From: Tyto alba
Lineage: Eukaryota > Chordata > Aves > Strigiformes > Tytonidae
Length of the DNA stretch: 64,000 nt
Reading direction: 5' to 3'
NCBI RefSeq assembly: GCF_018691265.1
Contig: NW_024881282.1
Location: forward strand, 56,216,227-56,280,226
Positions 53,601-64,000 of the stretch are shown piece after piece. A model generated the notes under the pieces. It was not told the origin of the DNA, ran no database searches, and worked only from the letters and a program-made list of their open reading frames with translations. A program made the translations under genes and the position numbers. Positions within the stretch are counted from its first letter, which is position 1, and every line of letters starts with the position of its first letter.

Positions 53601-56600
53601 GGGGGGCAGGGGGAGAAGAAGAGCAAGAAATTGGAACAGAGCTTAGAAAAGGAGATCAATGAAAGCACTTTAAAAGCAGTTTAGCTATGATACTTTAAGT
53701 AATCAAAGGCTACTGAACGTGACAAGAATTTGGGCCAATATGCTGAAAACATCCAGAAGGAGTGTGAGATTCCCAGCGCTCATGGGGTAGAGATTTTAGG
53801 GCCAGCCCGTTAGAGCTCCTGAGCACCGCTGCTGCCGCTGTGCGATGCACCGGGCTCCCGGCCAGCCGCAGGGATGGAGAGGGCTCCACCTCGCTATCAC
53901 AGCTTAGCTTTTTTATCTTCCACCCAAGTGAAGCTGGAAATTTTACTCCGAGGTATCTGTCTTGGTCATTCACAACGAACAGCCTTGAAAAATTTTGGAC
54001 AGTTTGCTCACCTGTAAGAATATCTTGACGTATTGCAATAACAACGCTCTCCAGAAGCCTCTTTGACGTGTCTAACACCAAAGGCCGAAGCAGATGGCGG
54101 TGACACTATGACTTGGCTAACAAATATAGGTGCTACACTTTATACCCGTGGCTTGAATGACACATGCAATAGCCCTTCTCCCCCAGGCTATTGACTTCAA
54201 GGCCACATTCTGCTGATTCTCCTGAAGCCAGGAAGAAAGGGGTCCCCATTTCCCACTGCTACCGTGCCTGTGCCGCAGGTTTGCCACTAGAGGACACTGA
54301 TTCAACATGAGACCTTGCTGGAGGGGCTGGACCGGGGGTGCTGCTGGGGAAGGGACAGGGGGGCTCTGTGGGCCCACACCGCTGCTTTCTCCCACTTAAG
54401 AAAACCCTGGGAAAGCTGGAAACTGGATGGGGGATGTTCTCAGCTGCACCAGCAGTGGTTTGCCACTCTAGCCTATGACTCTTAGATGTTTTCCATCCCT
54501 TTGGGATTCTTTCATTTTATATTTGGGGTGCATTTTTTATGCCATGGGAGAGGAAAACTGGGAAATCAATGTTATTTTGCATTGTGCAAAGCTCGATGTG
54601 TTTGTTTATGACAGGCTCTTTACTAGGGAGCCCATTCAAAAGGAATTGTGAAAGAAACCAAACAGGAAAGGGTGGAACAATGATCTTGATAAGAAGCATC
54701 ACAGGCAATGCTCAAACACAATAGTTAGATTTACAGCCTGGAAGATGTGACGGCTCTACCCCAACCCCAGTGAAACTCTTGTTTTTCTAAGGCTGTAGAT
54801 CCGGAGATCAAAGGGTAAAGATCAAGTCTGCAGAAGGAACAGGGGGAAAAGGGCTGCAAAAGCTCTTTTAGGCTCATGGGGATGGCAGAGGCATGAAGTC
54901 TTCCCTAGGCAAGTTGTGACTTGGTCTCCAAGAGGACAACATCTCATCGACTTGTACAAAATCTCATCTACTCATGGGCATGAGGGGAATGCTGAGTACA
55001 GAATGACACCATGTAAATATGTTTCTGCTGTTTTAAATCAATGTCTCAGAAGTCCAAATACTTCGGACACATAAGTCATTTTTCTCTATGAAGATCTTTA
55101 ACAGTAGGCAGCAACCTATATCTGGCATGCTCCCAGGAGGGACTAGCTACCTCTCCACAGTTGTTGGACTGTGATGGGTATCACCTTTCATGAGTGAGGA
55201 GCTCGATCCAGGGAACTTCTTGGGGGTGGCCAGCTGGAGGGGGCTGCAGCATATGCCAGCACCAGCATAAGGGTGTATCAGAAGCAGGGCTCATTCCTGG
55301 TATAGGCAGAACAGGCAGCAGACTACTTGAGGAGAGCAAAATGGACTGGGCTCCCTTGTCACTTGGCCTCTCTCAGAATAGCTAGTGTAGTTGCTGATGC
55401 CAAGTGAAAGTCCAGAAGGTGAGTTAGTAGCTATCTCAACGAGTCACGATTCTCCAGTGGGAGAGATCCCAGCTTCTCCTCCACTTTCCAAGATCCTCTT
55501 CATGAAGCTGCCACCCTGATGCACCTTTCCCAATAGCCCACCCTCCCCCACGCAGAAACCACCTAGCTCTGGTCTGCAAGGGATAGGTGCCCTCAAGGGT
55601 GGCCTGAACCCAGCTCCAAGCCAAGCTTTGGCAAGACACCTGAAGAGGACCCTGCTGACACCCATCACCAAAATTAAATCATCATGTGAATGACACCAAG
55701 GCACCACCACCGCCTCTGAGAGAGGAGAATAAAAAGATTCTACATCAAAAGCATGACACAGGCCCTGTGCCAGTGGAAAGGGACAAGTATGTGTGCCTGT
55801 AAGAGGGAACAGCCACCGCATCATGGTGCAGGTGTGGTGGCAGTGCTACCAATGGGAGGGGGCACCTTTTACACCCCAATATTTGGAAACCCACACTAAG
55901 TTTGTGGGAGGATTCATAGCACTGTGGTGGGCACAGACTGCCTCAGAGCTGATTTTGGAAATAGAACGTCCTTTATGACACTTCTGTGCCTTTTTCTTCT
56001 TTGAACAAATACATTAGGACAGAGCTAATTCCTGTTCTTCACCATTAAGCATAGTACAGCAGTCTTTGCACCAAATATTGCTAGTGGTAAACATCTTCAG
56101 CTACTAAAACCTGCAATAAGGAAGGAAAGGGCAGTAGGATCATGGAAACAAGACTGTTCTTTGAAGCAGTTACCCACAGCCTCTCTCATGGTGGCTGGGA
56201 GTTAAGGTAAACAGAGAACAGGAGAATAGAAGAAGAAATTTATTATTTTTTATATTTTTTTAATCCTGACAAATATTAACCTTTATTCAGTTACTGTATT
56301 TTCCATGCCACTAGACAACACACTGTCACTGCAGAAGCTGAAGGAGACCTTCCTCCAAATTCCCTATTTTCCAGCAAGTAGGACAAGCTCACAGAAGGGG
56401 AACAGGTCCAATTCAGAGGAGGGTTGCAAACCATCATCTCAGGAAGCATCCCAGCCAGGAAACTATAGGATGCTTGATAGGAGAGGAAAGAAAAAAGTTT
56501 GAGTCCACCAGTTACCCACTAAGACCTTGGCTTCTTTTTTGAATTTTTCTATGTAGCAGATTTTGTTTATTTCTGAAACATCAATCCAAACCATTCAGAC

Positions 56601-57699
56601 AATTCTGAGTGGTTCTTCCTTGCTCTGGTCATACACACTTTTGCCAAGCTTGTCAAACTGTAAGAAATAAGTTTCTGGAAAACTTGCCCGTGTCAAAATC
56701 CTCACAGCCACCAAGAGGCAAAAATACAGCTCTAAATCACAGCATGAGACAGGAAGGGCTGCACATCCTTGTCACGCACAGCCAAAATCAAGAGCCTGGA
56801 AGGAGTCTAGATAAATCCCATGTTCACATAACTCATACTTTCTTTCACCTCTTCAGCCCCATCCCTCAGGATTGTATCAAGATGGACTGCCACTAGGTTA
56901 TCCAAGCTCTGCATTACTCAGTTCTGTGTGGGTGCACTCCCACCTCACCCACCCCTCACCCCTGCTCTCTGGCCCAAATGTCCAGGGGAGCTCAAGGTGG
57001 AGCCTCTCGCATATCTCAAGTCTCACTCCAGCAACTGTAATTACATCTAATGCTTGTTTAACTTCTGGGATTGCCTGAAAGAGTTATATTTAGGAGAAAA
57101 ATCTAAAAAGTTGCCCCTTTGACTTGTGCTCTCAGGAAGTTCCTGGCTCCTGCAAGTCTCCCTGTACCAAAGCTAACTATTAAGCTCTTGTTATTGCAGC
57201 CCATTTCAGTAACAACAGTTGCCCAGCAAGCATTACAGTCAGACTGCACAAACCTTTTGGAATTCACATTAACATATAAAGGACATTTTGCTCTATCAAA
57301 AACACTTTCACTTCTTAATTTTCTGCTGTTATTCACATACCTGAAACAGGGTAAAAGGCAGACAAAAATAAGTTTCACAGCTTCCAAAAGGTAACAGTTG
57401 TATCAAATATATCAAATATCTTCCTACAAGCACATGTGTACACATTTTTTAGTATTCATTTCTGGTTTATATTAAAAAAAAAAAAAACAATGAATTGAAA
57501 TTAGGACACCTGCTGGTACTCACCCTCTACCTAATATCAATTATTGCAAACACATAACAGAAAAGCAAACACAGGCAGTTTCAAATAGCACTAGTATTTA
57601 TTATCGTATTCCAACTCTTGTTTAAATGTATGCTAGCTGGAACAGGCTATTTTGATGGAAAAACATTAATTTTATGTTCTGATTTCATTTTTGTTACAG
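50691..57699. other. Intergenic: no gene recognised
   Basis: Holds the G-rich tract at 53592. A small GC-rich patch at about 53800-53890 has several CpGs but is too short for an island. Several short frames on both strands are unsupported. Confidence 0.55.
53592..53613 (+). repeat. G-rich tract with G-quadruplex potential
   Basis: Seven G, T, seven G, CA, five G. The long runs can be divided into four or more G-tracts with very short loops, so an intramolecular quadruplex is possible. Flanks are purine-rich on both sides. Confidence 0.7.
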
Positions 57700-59515
57700 A
57701 AGATAGAGATGTACAAGACTTCAAAGACTTACAAATTGAACAGTTTTACAACGCTGCAGTACAATTACAATCTCAGTTACATGCATATTCAGAAGCAACA
57801 AGCAGCAGATTTTAAGAGCTTTCAGAAGTATACAGTTAGGGGATGAGCTTTTGTAATCAAAAACACCAGCTTGAAATTATAAGGATTATTCATTCACTGC
57901 TTGTCCCAGAATTCATGCTAATGAAAAGAGCTGTGAAAATCCCTGCCCCAGATGATTTATAGCCAAGCTTTCAGACAGGAACACCAGACATGTTATTTGG
58001 GTATATGTTAAAGATAGTATAAAAGCAAATTTTTAAAGTATAATTTATATATTTAATATAACAAAAATATTATTTTTTAAAATTACCTTTTGTGGAAGTA
58101 TGTTGTGGAGAACAGACTTGAATTATGGTTCTGGTTACAAATAAGTAACCCAACCATTTAATTCTGAACCCCATGCAGTGAGCTATGTTTCTAACTGGGT
58201 TGCACCATTTGGAAACACCAGTGGGCTGGAGAATAACAGGCTCCAGCTGGTGTTGTTTGTTATAGCTCCAAAAGCAAAGAACCAGAGAACAACCTGGAAG
58301 AGCTGAACTTTAGGTGTTTAATACCTTCTCAAACATGCCAAAAGATTTAAATGCACAAAATAAGCATTCTTTTTTTTTTCTTTTTTATTCCAAGGGGAAC
58401 TCACATGTAGAAATAATAGCTATCTATGGCTGTGCCATTCCGCTACTGGCTGCACCATGAATTCAGCCACCAGCCATGCTTTCGTTCCCCCTTCTCAAAT
58501 AATTTTGCAAATTTTTTTTCTAACAACAGCTCCAATAACTTTTCAAGAACTCCAAGGTTACAGCCATTCTGATGCCCAAGGAAGCCTCACTCATCTGGAG
58601 ACAGGCTCAGTCCTAGCAGTATCTTTTAAGGAGGTCCACAGATGTGTACCAGCTTGCAGCTGAGTTCAGTGTAACTTCAAGAGTACAAGTCTGGAGCCCA
58701 TCTTACTATGGAAGAGCAGCGTATGCCCGGTCTGATATCTGTAAACATCTGAGCAGATTATACACCTCCTAACCTTGTGTTAACCAACATGCTCTAGTAA
58801 TATGGTACAGGCCATGTACATCCAAAACCCTGCTTCTGCAGTCTCTGCCACAAGCCTTTTTCCTTCGGGGAGTAAGTTCGGGGTGGCTGCAGAAAGCAGG
58901 GCCTCCTGGTGCTGATGTTCTGCAGAAGGTGTCCAGCAGGACATGAGCCCACCCTCCGGCACTGAGCTGTGAGACCGATGGCAGCTATCCAGGAGCATCC
59001 TGGACCAAAGGGAGCTGGGTCGGGCTGCGGGAGAGCAGCAGCAGCAAGGATCTGAGCAGGGGAAAGAGAGGGCAGTGGCTTGTTAGCTAACGAACTAATG
59101 ACAACTGATGACAGAGGACAGGCTGGCAGCCCAGGCTGGGGCTGCTCAGCATGTGGTTTGAACCAATGGGCTCTGCAGAAAAAACGTATCCAGAAGCAGA
59201 CGCGGATGGCTGGGAAATGATCCTGGCCACATCCAAACCCAACACTGTGGCTCACCAGCCTCACTTTTTTTTCGAAATCTCTTCACATTGAATGTGAAAC
59301 TTGATTGGAGGTGTTTCAAATCCATACATATATTTTCTCATTTAGTCCCTGTCTGTGGCATGTGGCCTGGTTGCTTAAGAGGGCATGTTAAATAGTATAG
59401 CATTAAGTGGCTCTACCTCTAACTCTCTAACAGCACAGGTGTCTCCTGTTCTCAGACTGCTGTGAAACGTTATCTTTCACCAAGTGCTTAATAAAAATGT
59501 GCTTTATCTTGACAT
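57700..59515 (+). other. Exon-like unit of unknown gene: 3' splice site, short frame, poly(A) signal
   Basis: A pyrimidine-rich tract ending TTTTTGTTACAG (57699) precedes a frame that reads about 38 residues (EDRDVQDFKDLQIEQFYNAA, then VQLQSQLHAYSEATSSRF) to TAA at 57813-57815. The composition looks protein-like and coiled-coil-like. AATAAA at 59490-59495, with GTGTTTGTGGTGTG just downstream, is the best poly(A) context outside SLC38A4. I do not recognise the peptide and see no upstream exon that clearly joins it. It could be the last exon of an unannotated transcript, a gene relic or chance. Confidence 0.25.
59490..59495 (+). promoter_or_regulatory. Orphan poly(A) signal with strong downstream element
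   Basis: AATAAA followed 23-38 bases later by a GT-rich element (GTGTTTGTGGTGTG), the textbook arrangement of a cleavage site. No recognised gene on this strand ends here. Confidence 0.4.
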
Positions 59516-60128
59516 CAGTGTTTGTGGTGTGAGCACGTCCTCCATCCTGACATTAGCAGGTGACAGTGCAGCTACCAGACATGTCTACGCTGAATGATCT
59601 CTTCAAGATCTACTGCAACTCCAATGAGGTTTGGGGCTTGAAAGGGCTTAAACCCTCTGCAGCAGCCAGAAATCATAATTCAGAGGTGAGTGAAAACACA
59701 GCTATCTAATTGCAGACTGTTTATATTTTCTCTAAACCAGCAAAACTAAATTTTATAAGATGCAGTGGGATGGGTCAGCTGCAGATACACATTGGGAGGT
59801 TCCAGGGTGAAGGTATGCAGCAGCTCTCCAAATAAAACTGTGGTTCAAAGCACATCTGCAGTGAGACAGGCAGTCTATCAAGAAATGCCTGGGCCTTAGG
59901 CCTAAAAAGACAAGATGGGCAGTGAAATCCCTAAGGCCTTTTAAACTATTTTTTAAAATTACAGATTAAACAGAGAAAGAATTTTAAGCAGGCTTTTAAA
60001 CCATTTATTTAAACAGTGTAAACCTTCTGGATATAACCATCATCAAGATGCAGAGGCCTGCATGCAACTTAAAAAGATGATGGGGAAGAGAATTATTGTG
60101 GGGTTTTCACCAGAAAGAGTAGAAGGGG

Positions 60129-60228
60129 AAAAAAAAAAAAAAAAAAAAAAACAAACCAAAACAAAACACACACAAAAAAAAAAAAAACACACACACAAAA
60201 AAACCCAACAACAACAACAACAAAAAAC
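60129..60228. repeat. Compound A-rich / (CA)n / (CAA)n repeat
   Basis: About 100 bases: a pure A run, AAAAC units, two short CACACA blocks with A runs between, and (CAA)5. Low-complexity; the lysine- and glutamine-rich reading across it is an artefact. Confidence 0.85.
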
Positions 60229-63200
60229 CCAAACTCCTAGTTAATGACAAAAGAGTTAAGTGCAAATGTGACAAACTTTCACTGTGTTGATCAAGCTACT
60301 GCTGAGGATGGAAGGAGATGGACCGAGAGTATCTCAACTCCTGGCTCACAGGGCATCTGCTGACTGGAGGACAACCCAGTGAGACACCACCTTCCAGGTC
60401 TCAGCTGCTAGACAGCAGCAAGCCATCTGCCCTCTGCATCCCACCTCCACAGCACGCCGCTGCTGCTCTGTGCTAGAGGTTGCCATCTCACAGTTGACAG
60501 GCTGGTCACAACCTGCTGCATAACTGTCTAGAGGGAAGGACTGCAGGAATTGTGATGAGCATCCACCAGCACTAATTTCATGAGAAGCATGGCTATATTT
60601 GGAAGAGGACATCTGTAAACAGCCAGCTCCCCACACAAATACCTGTTTAGAAGGATAGGCAGCAGGGACAACGCTGTGTTGGGCACATGGTAGCCACCAA
60701 AGCAAAAGATCCAAAGAATGACATGGGGGAAAATGCACTCAATGTTTTTAGCAATGTTTTCAACCTTAAGTATTAATTCCCTGCCTCTGGGCAGCTGGTA
60801 AATGGGTTCTTTCAGACCCTTTACAAGCAGTCCTTGGAGTTTGGTATCATTTCAGTGGCTTCTGATAAGGAATTCAGCAACCATCAGGTCACTGGTTGAG
60901 TGAATCTAAGAATGGCAATACATTTTCCAAGGGTTTTCGAAGTCACTGTCAACTGTATGTGGGGAAATCTGACAACATTCAAGAGATGAGTCAGAGAAGA
61001 GACATCCTGCTTCATTATGCACAAAACATAACACCCTTGAACTCATGTCTCATCCTCGGACCCTTCTCCTGTGACACTTAATCCTGTGAGAATAACTGAA
61101 ACCTTTGAAAAGGCTATTGGGTTTAAAGCCAATAGGACGGTGTTTTAAAATCTTCTGCAGTGCCTATAAATGTTGTCACAAGATATGTTTGTTATAAGAT
61201 AACTCTCTGGGAGACCATCCAAAGACAACCTTTGGTTCTTACCATGTTAAAGGCATCCCCTTCATATTTTTTTTTTCAATTTCCAAGCCAGCTAGCTTGT
61301 ACCCTTCAGTTTTGTTTCTACAGCACTGGAAAGGGCTCTGCATCCACACAAAGCTCTCGAATACCTCATCTTTCTGTCTTGGTTAACAACCAAGAACATA
61401 CTACATTTATTCTCCCCATTTCAAACTGCCACAACAGAAACCCTGATACCACTTGTTTGGGCCAAATGGGGGTAATTTAGGGAAGGCATCTTGTCTGACT
61501 TGAGAAAAATGCCACACAAATGCTATGGTTTTGATAAACACAGACCAGTTCCTTAAAGGTACATAGAAGTATTCCATGGGCCAAATGCCAGCACTGAGAC
61601 TCTTCTTGTTGCCACACGCACCACAGTGGCTGTGATTGTGAATACACAAAGCACTGAGGAGCTGGCAGACATCCTTCTTGTCTGAAGGAAGCTCTCCCCT
61701 TCCACATGTCCACAAGCCCAAAGCACTTCCAGAAACACCATGAGGGATCTCAGGAATCCAGGAACATATCCAGTGGTGCTGGTTACAGGCAGTTTTGGGA
61801 TGGGAAGACACTGTTCCTCCGCCTTCAGTTGCTCAGTGGGAGAGTCCTGTCAGAGTATTTGACACCCTCATTGAGACAGCTGTTTTGATGGAAGTCTGGG
61901 AATCTTCATCTGCTTTGCCATATTCATGACTTCACATTGGTTTAGTTATAGAGTTCCCTTTTCTGAAAAAAAAGAAAAAAATTCTGGTAACATCAATGAT
62001 CAAGTGTTTTTCCATGAGGCTGTGCACGCTTTCACCTGGCCAAACTCATGACAATGGCATCCCTCACATCAAAAACTTCTGGATTTGCCAACAGCTGTAT
62101 AATCATTTACAAAATAGCATTACTCTTGAAACTCTTACCTAGGAGACTGTAATGCTGCTGGCATCCCTCAGGTTCACACACCTCCAGTGCCGGTGTTGAG
62201 CAAGGAAACAAGCTCTTCTTAAGGCTTCTCATCCTTCTCTGAAGTTCACCCCCTTACCTGTGAATTCTGCATCCTCTTCTTCCTTTCCAACACTCATTGG
62301 TGAATATTTGTATCACTGCTGTGTGTGCTATGAACTAAATGTAGCTACACTGGTCTCATAGTCTAAAGCATTTTTTCAGCCTTAAATTGTCCACTAGACA
62401 TGTCACATTTCTTCATGTATTCAGAAGCCATTCTTTATCATCAAGGCTTTTTTTTTTACAAAGAGACTCAACATCCATTGTAAAATAGTCAAGGAAATCA
62501 TTTCCATCCTGGGTCACTAGGGCTCAGTTACCTGAAAACAGCACATATCATGACAGCAATCACATGCTTACACAGGCTTGGCTCAAATAAGACTGTCACT
62601 GGAAATGGCATCTTTTTCAATGCTTCAGTAGTTATACACAGCAGAATAAAAATCACATAATTCAAGGCACTGAGGATATTCTCAGCCAGTTAAATAAATT
62701 ATTCTAAGGTACCCACCCAAAACATTTCATTTGCTAGAGCTGCACGTTCCTGCTTATCAGCACATACTGTCCCAACAGCAGCCTCTAAGCTCATTTCACT
62801 GTGGCTACAGTAATGTAGCTGACCTTTCCCCAGACAAGAAACATCTTAATTTCTTTGACACATCTCCCATCCTGGCTGGGAAGTCTTCAGACATTTTTTC
62901 CTTGGACTCCCACAACAGCCAACTGATTGATCAGTTCTCACCCATATCGTTAGATCACCACCTGCAAAAGCTGTTTGTCTGCTTTTCATGAATGTAAATA
63001 AAGAAATAATTCTCCACACACAGTTTTCATGGCTATCAGAGATGGCTCTCCTAAGATAGCATTTATTTTGCTCACAACTTCAGCTTTCCATTTTTAACAT
63101 TATACAGAGCTCCAATTTTTTAATCGCTGCACCCTTATTTCACAATTTTTTTACAATCAAAGGTTTTGCTGCAGAGTTGCTCTCCTGCACTTATGTCTCT

Positions 63201-63843
63201 TGGAGTATGGAAATTCACTTCCCTTTATGATATATCCTCTAAACAGCTTTGACTCCCCAATAAAAGCAATGTCACCATAGAGTTATTGGCTTCCTGAAGA
63301 CAGTTTTCCCAAGAACCACTTATGCAGCCTGTATATGATGCAAATGTTCTGAAAACCTAACCATTTTTAACAGGAGTACCAACACAACTCCTCATAGCTC
63401 CATAAGGCATACCAGGCATCTACTTTTTGCTGCAGGAGAGGACACTCCTCCAGTGGCAGACTTCAGCTCCTGTATTTTTTCTTATACTAATGCTTTGGAA
63501 GTACAAATCGCTTCCTTTTAGGCTCCATCTTCTGAGACCATCCTGTTGTGTTGGACACCAAAGAACTGAGCCATGTTGTCTTTTAGGAAAGCAAATGTAT
63601 TCAGTGTTTTAAGTCTTGGTGGGTCTGAGGAGAAGTCACACTCCCTCACCCCTGGAAGCACTGCCTGCAGGTTTTGGCAGTGCTGGTGACAGCCCTGTGA
63701 AGCTGTGTTGAAGCTTTCAGAAGGACTGCTCTCCCTTAATTAAGAAAACAGTGTTATTCTGGCTCAATATCAAACATCACCTTCTAGATTTCATGAAGAG
63801 CTGAACTCGTATCAAAACATGATGAGATTTGCTTGGGTTTGGG

Positions 63844-63858
63844 TTTTTTTTTTTTTTT
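63844..63858. repeat. Poly(T), 15 T
   Basis: Pure T run near the right edge. Confidence 0.8.
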
Positions 63859-64000
63859 GGATCAGAAAGAATCTGCGAGTAATGAAGCCTGGCAAGCCAC
63901 AGATGAACAGTTAGAATGTATGCTAGTTATTACTTACTATAATTGTAGTAATTATTAATTACCTGACATTCTGCCGTGCCAGAGAACATCCTTTTTCTGA

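Larger units (their letters stand above)
59530..64000. other. Intergenic to right edge: no gene recognised
   Basis: Contains the compound A-rich repeat and a T15 run. Overlapping short frames near 60346-60738 and 61407-61811 match no family. No promoter of a downstream gene (SLC38A2 would be expected next) is visible before the edge. Confidence 0.55.

Noticed and set aside
53800..53890. Small CpG-containing patch as a possible CpG island
   Set aside because: Under 100 bases and surrounded by CpG-poor sequence, so it fails any island criterion.
58794..59264. Minus-strand 156-codon frame
   Set aside because: It opens at a non-ATG codon, lies antisense to the exon-like unit and has no recognisable domain.
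60062..60244. Lysine- and glutamine-rich frame
   Set aside because: It is the translation of the A-rich compound repeat.

Overview
This window looks like nuclear DNA from a vertebrate, most probably a bird. It holds one recognisable protein-coding gene, split by canonical GT-AG introns. The transposon-derived sequence is sparse and decayed CR1-type LINE, with a few faint MIR-like scraps and no Alu- or L1-type repeats. The bird assignment is inferred from the compact introns (92 bp to 3.1 kb), the CR1 remnants and the protein's divergence from the human orthologue. A turtle or crocodilian is less likely but not excluded, and the species cannot be named from the sequence.

The gene is SLC38A4 (SNAT4, sodium-coupled neutral amino acid transporter 4) on the + strand. 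All 15 coding exons are present, from the ATG at 17571 to the stop at 34014-34016. Joined, they give 1647 nt, or 548 codons plus stop; from memory the human protein is 547 residues. Every exon junction keeps frame. The first coding exon begins at a 3' splice site at 17461, so at least one non-coding 5' exon and the promoter lie upstream, either in 1-17460 or beyond the left edge. I could not place them. A short upstream ORF starting with ATG (17485-17562) sits in the 5' UTR just before the main start. The 3' UTR starts at 34017, with candidate poly(A) signals at 34604, 35181, 36489 and 36687.

Layout: 1-17460 is the 5' flank or first intron, with CR1 remnants at about 6270-6530 and 8993-9365, a possible ancient SINE at about 16630-16790 and several long T or A runs. 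17461-34016 is the coding part of SLC38A4. 34017 to about 36.5 kb is 3' UTR or immediate downstream sequence. About 36.7-64 kb has no recognisable gene. It contains microsatellites, a G-rich tract, a 23-nt palindrome, two ancient CR1-like stretches (about 49.04-49.72 and 50.07-50.69 kb) and one exon-like signal (3' splice site, short protein-like frame, stop, then a good poly(A) signal) at about 57.70-59.52 kb. In other tetrapods SLC38A4 is followed in the same orientation by SLC38A2 and SLC38A1, so SLC38A2 would be expected beyond the right edge.

I found no convincing undescribed system. The observations most worth checking are the upstream ORF, the orphan exon-like unit at 57.7-59.5 kb, and the exon-like 63-nt segment at 13479-13541.
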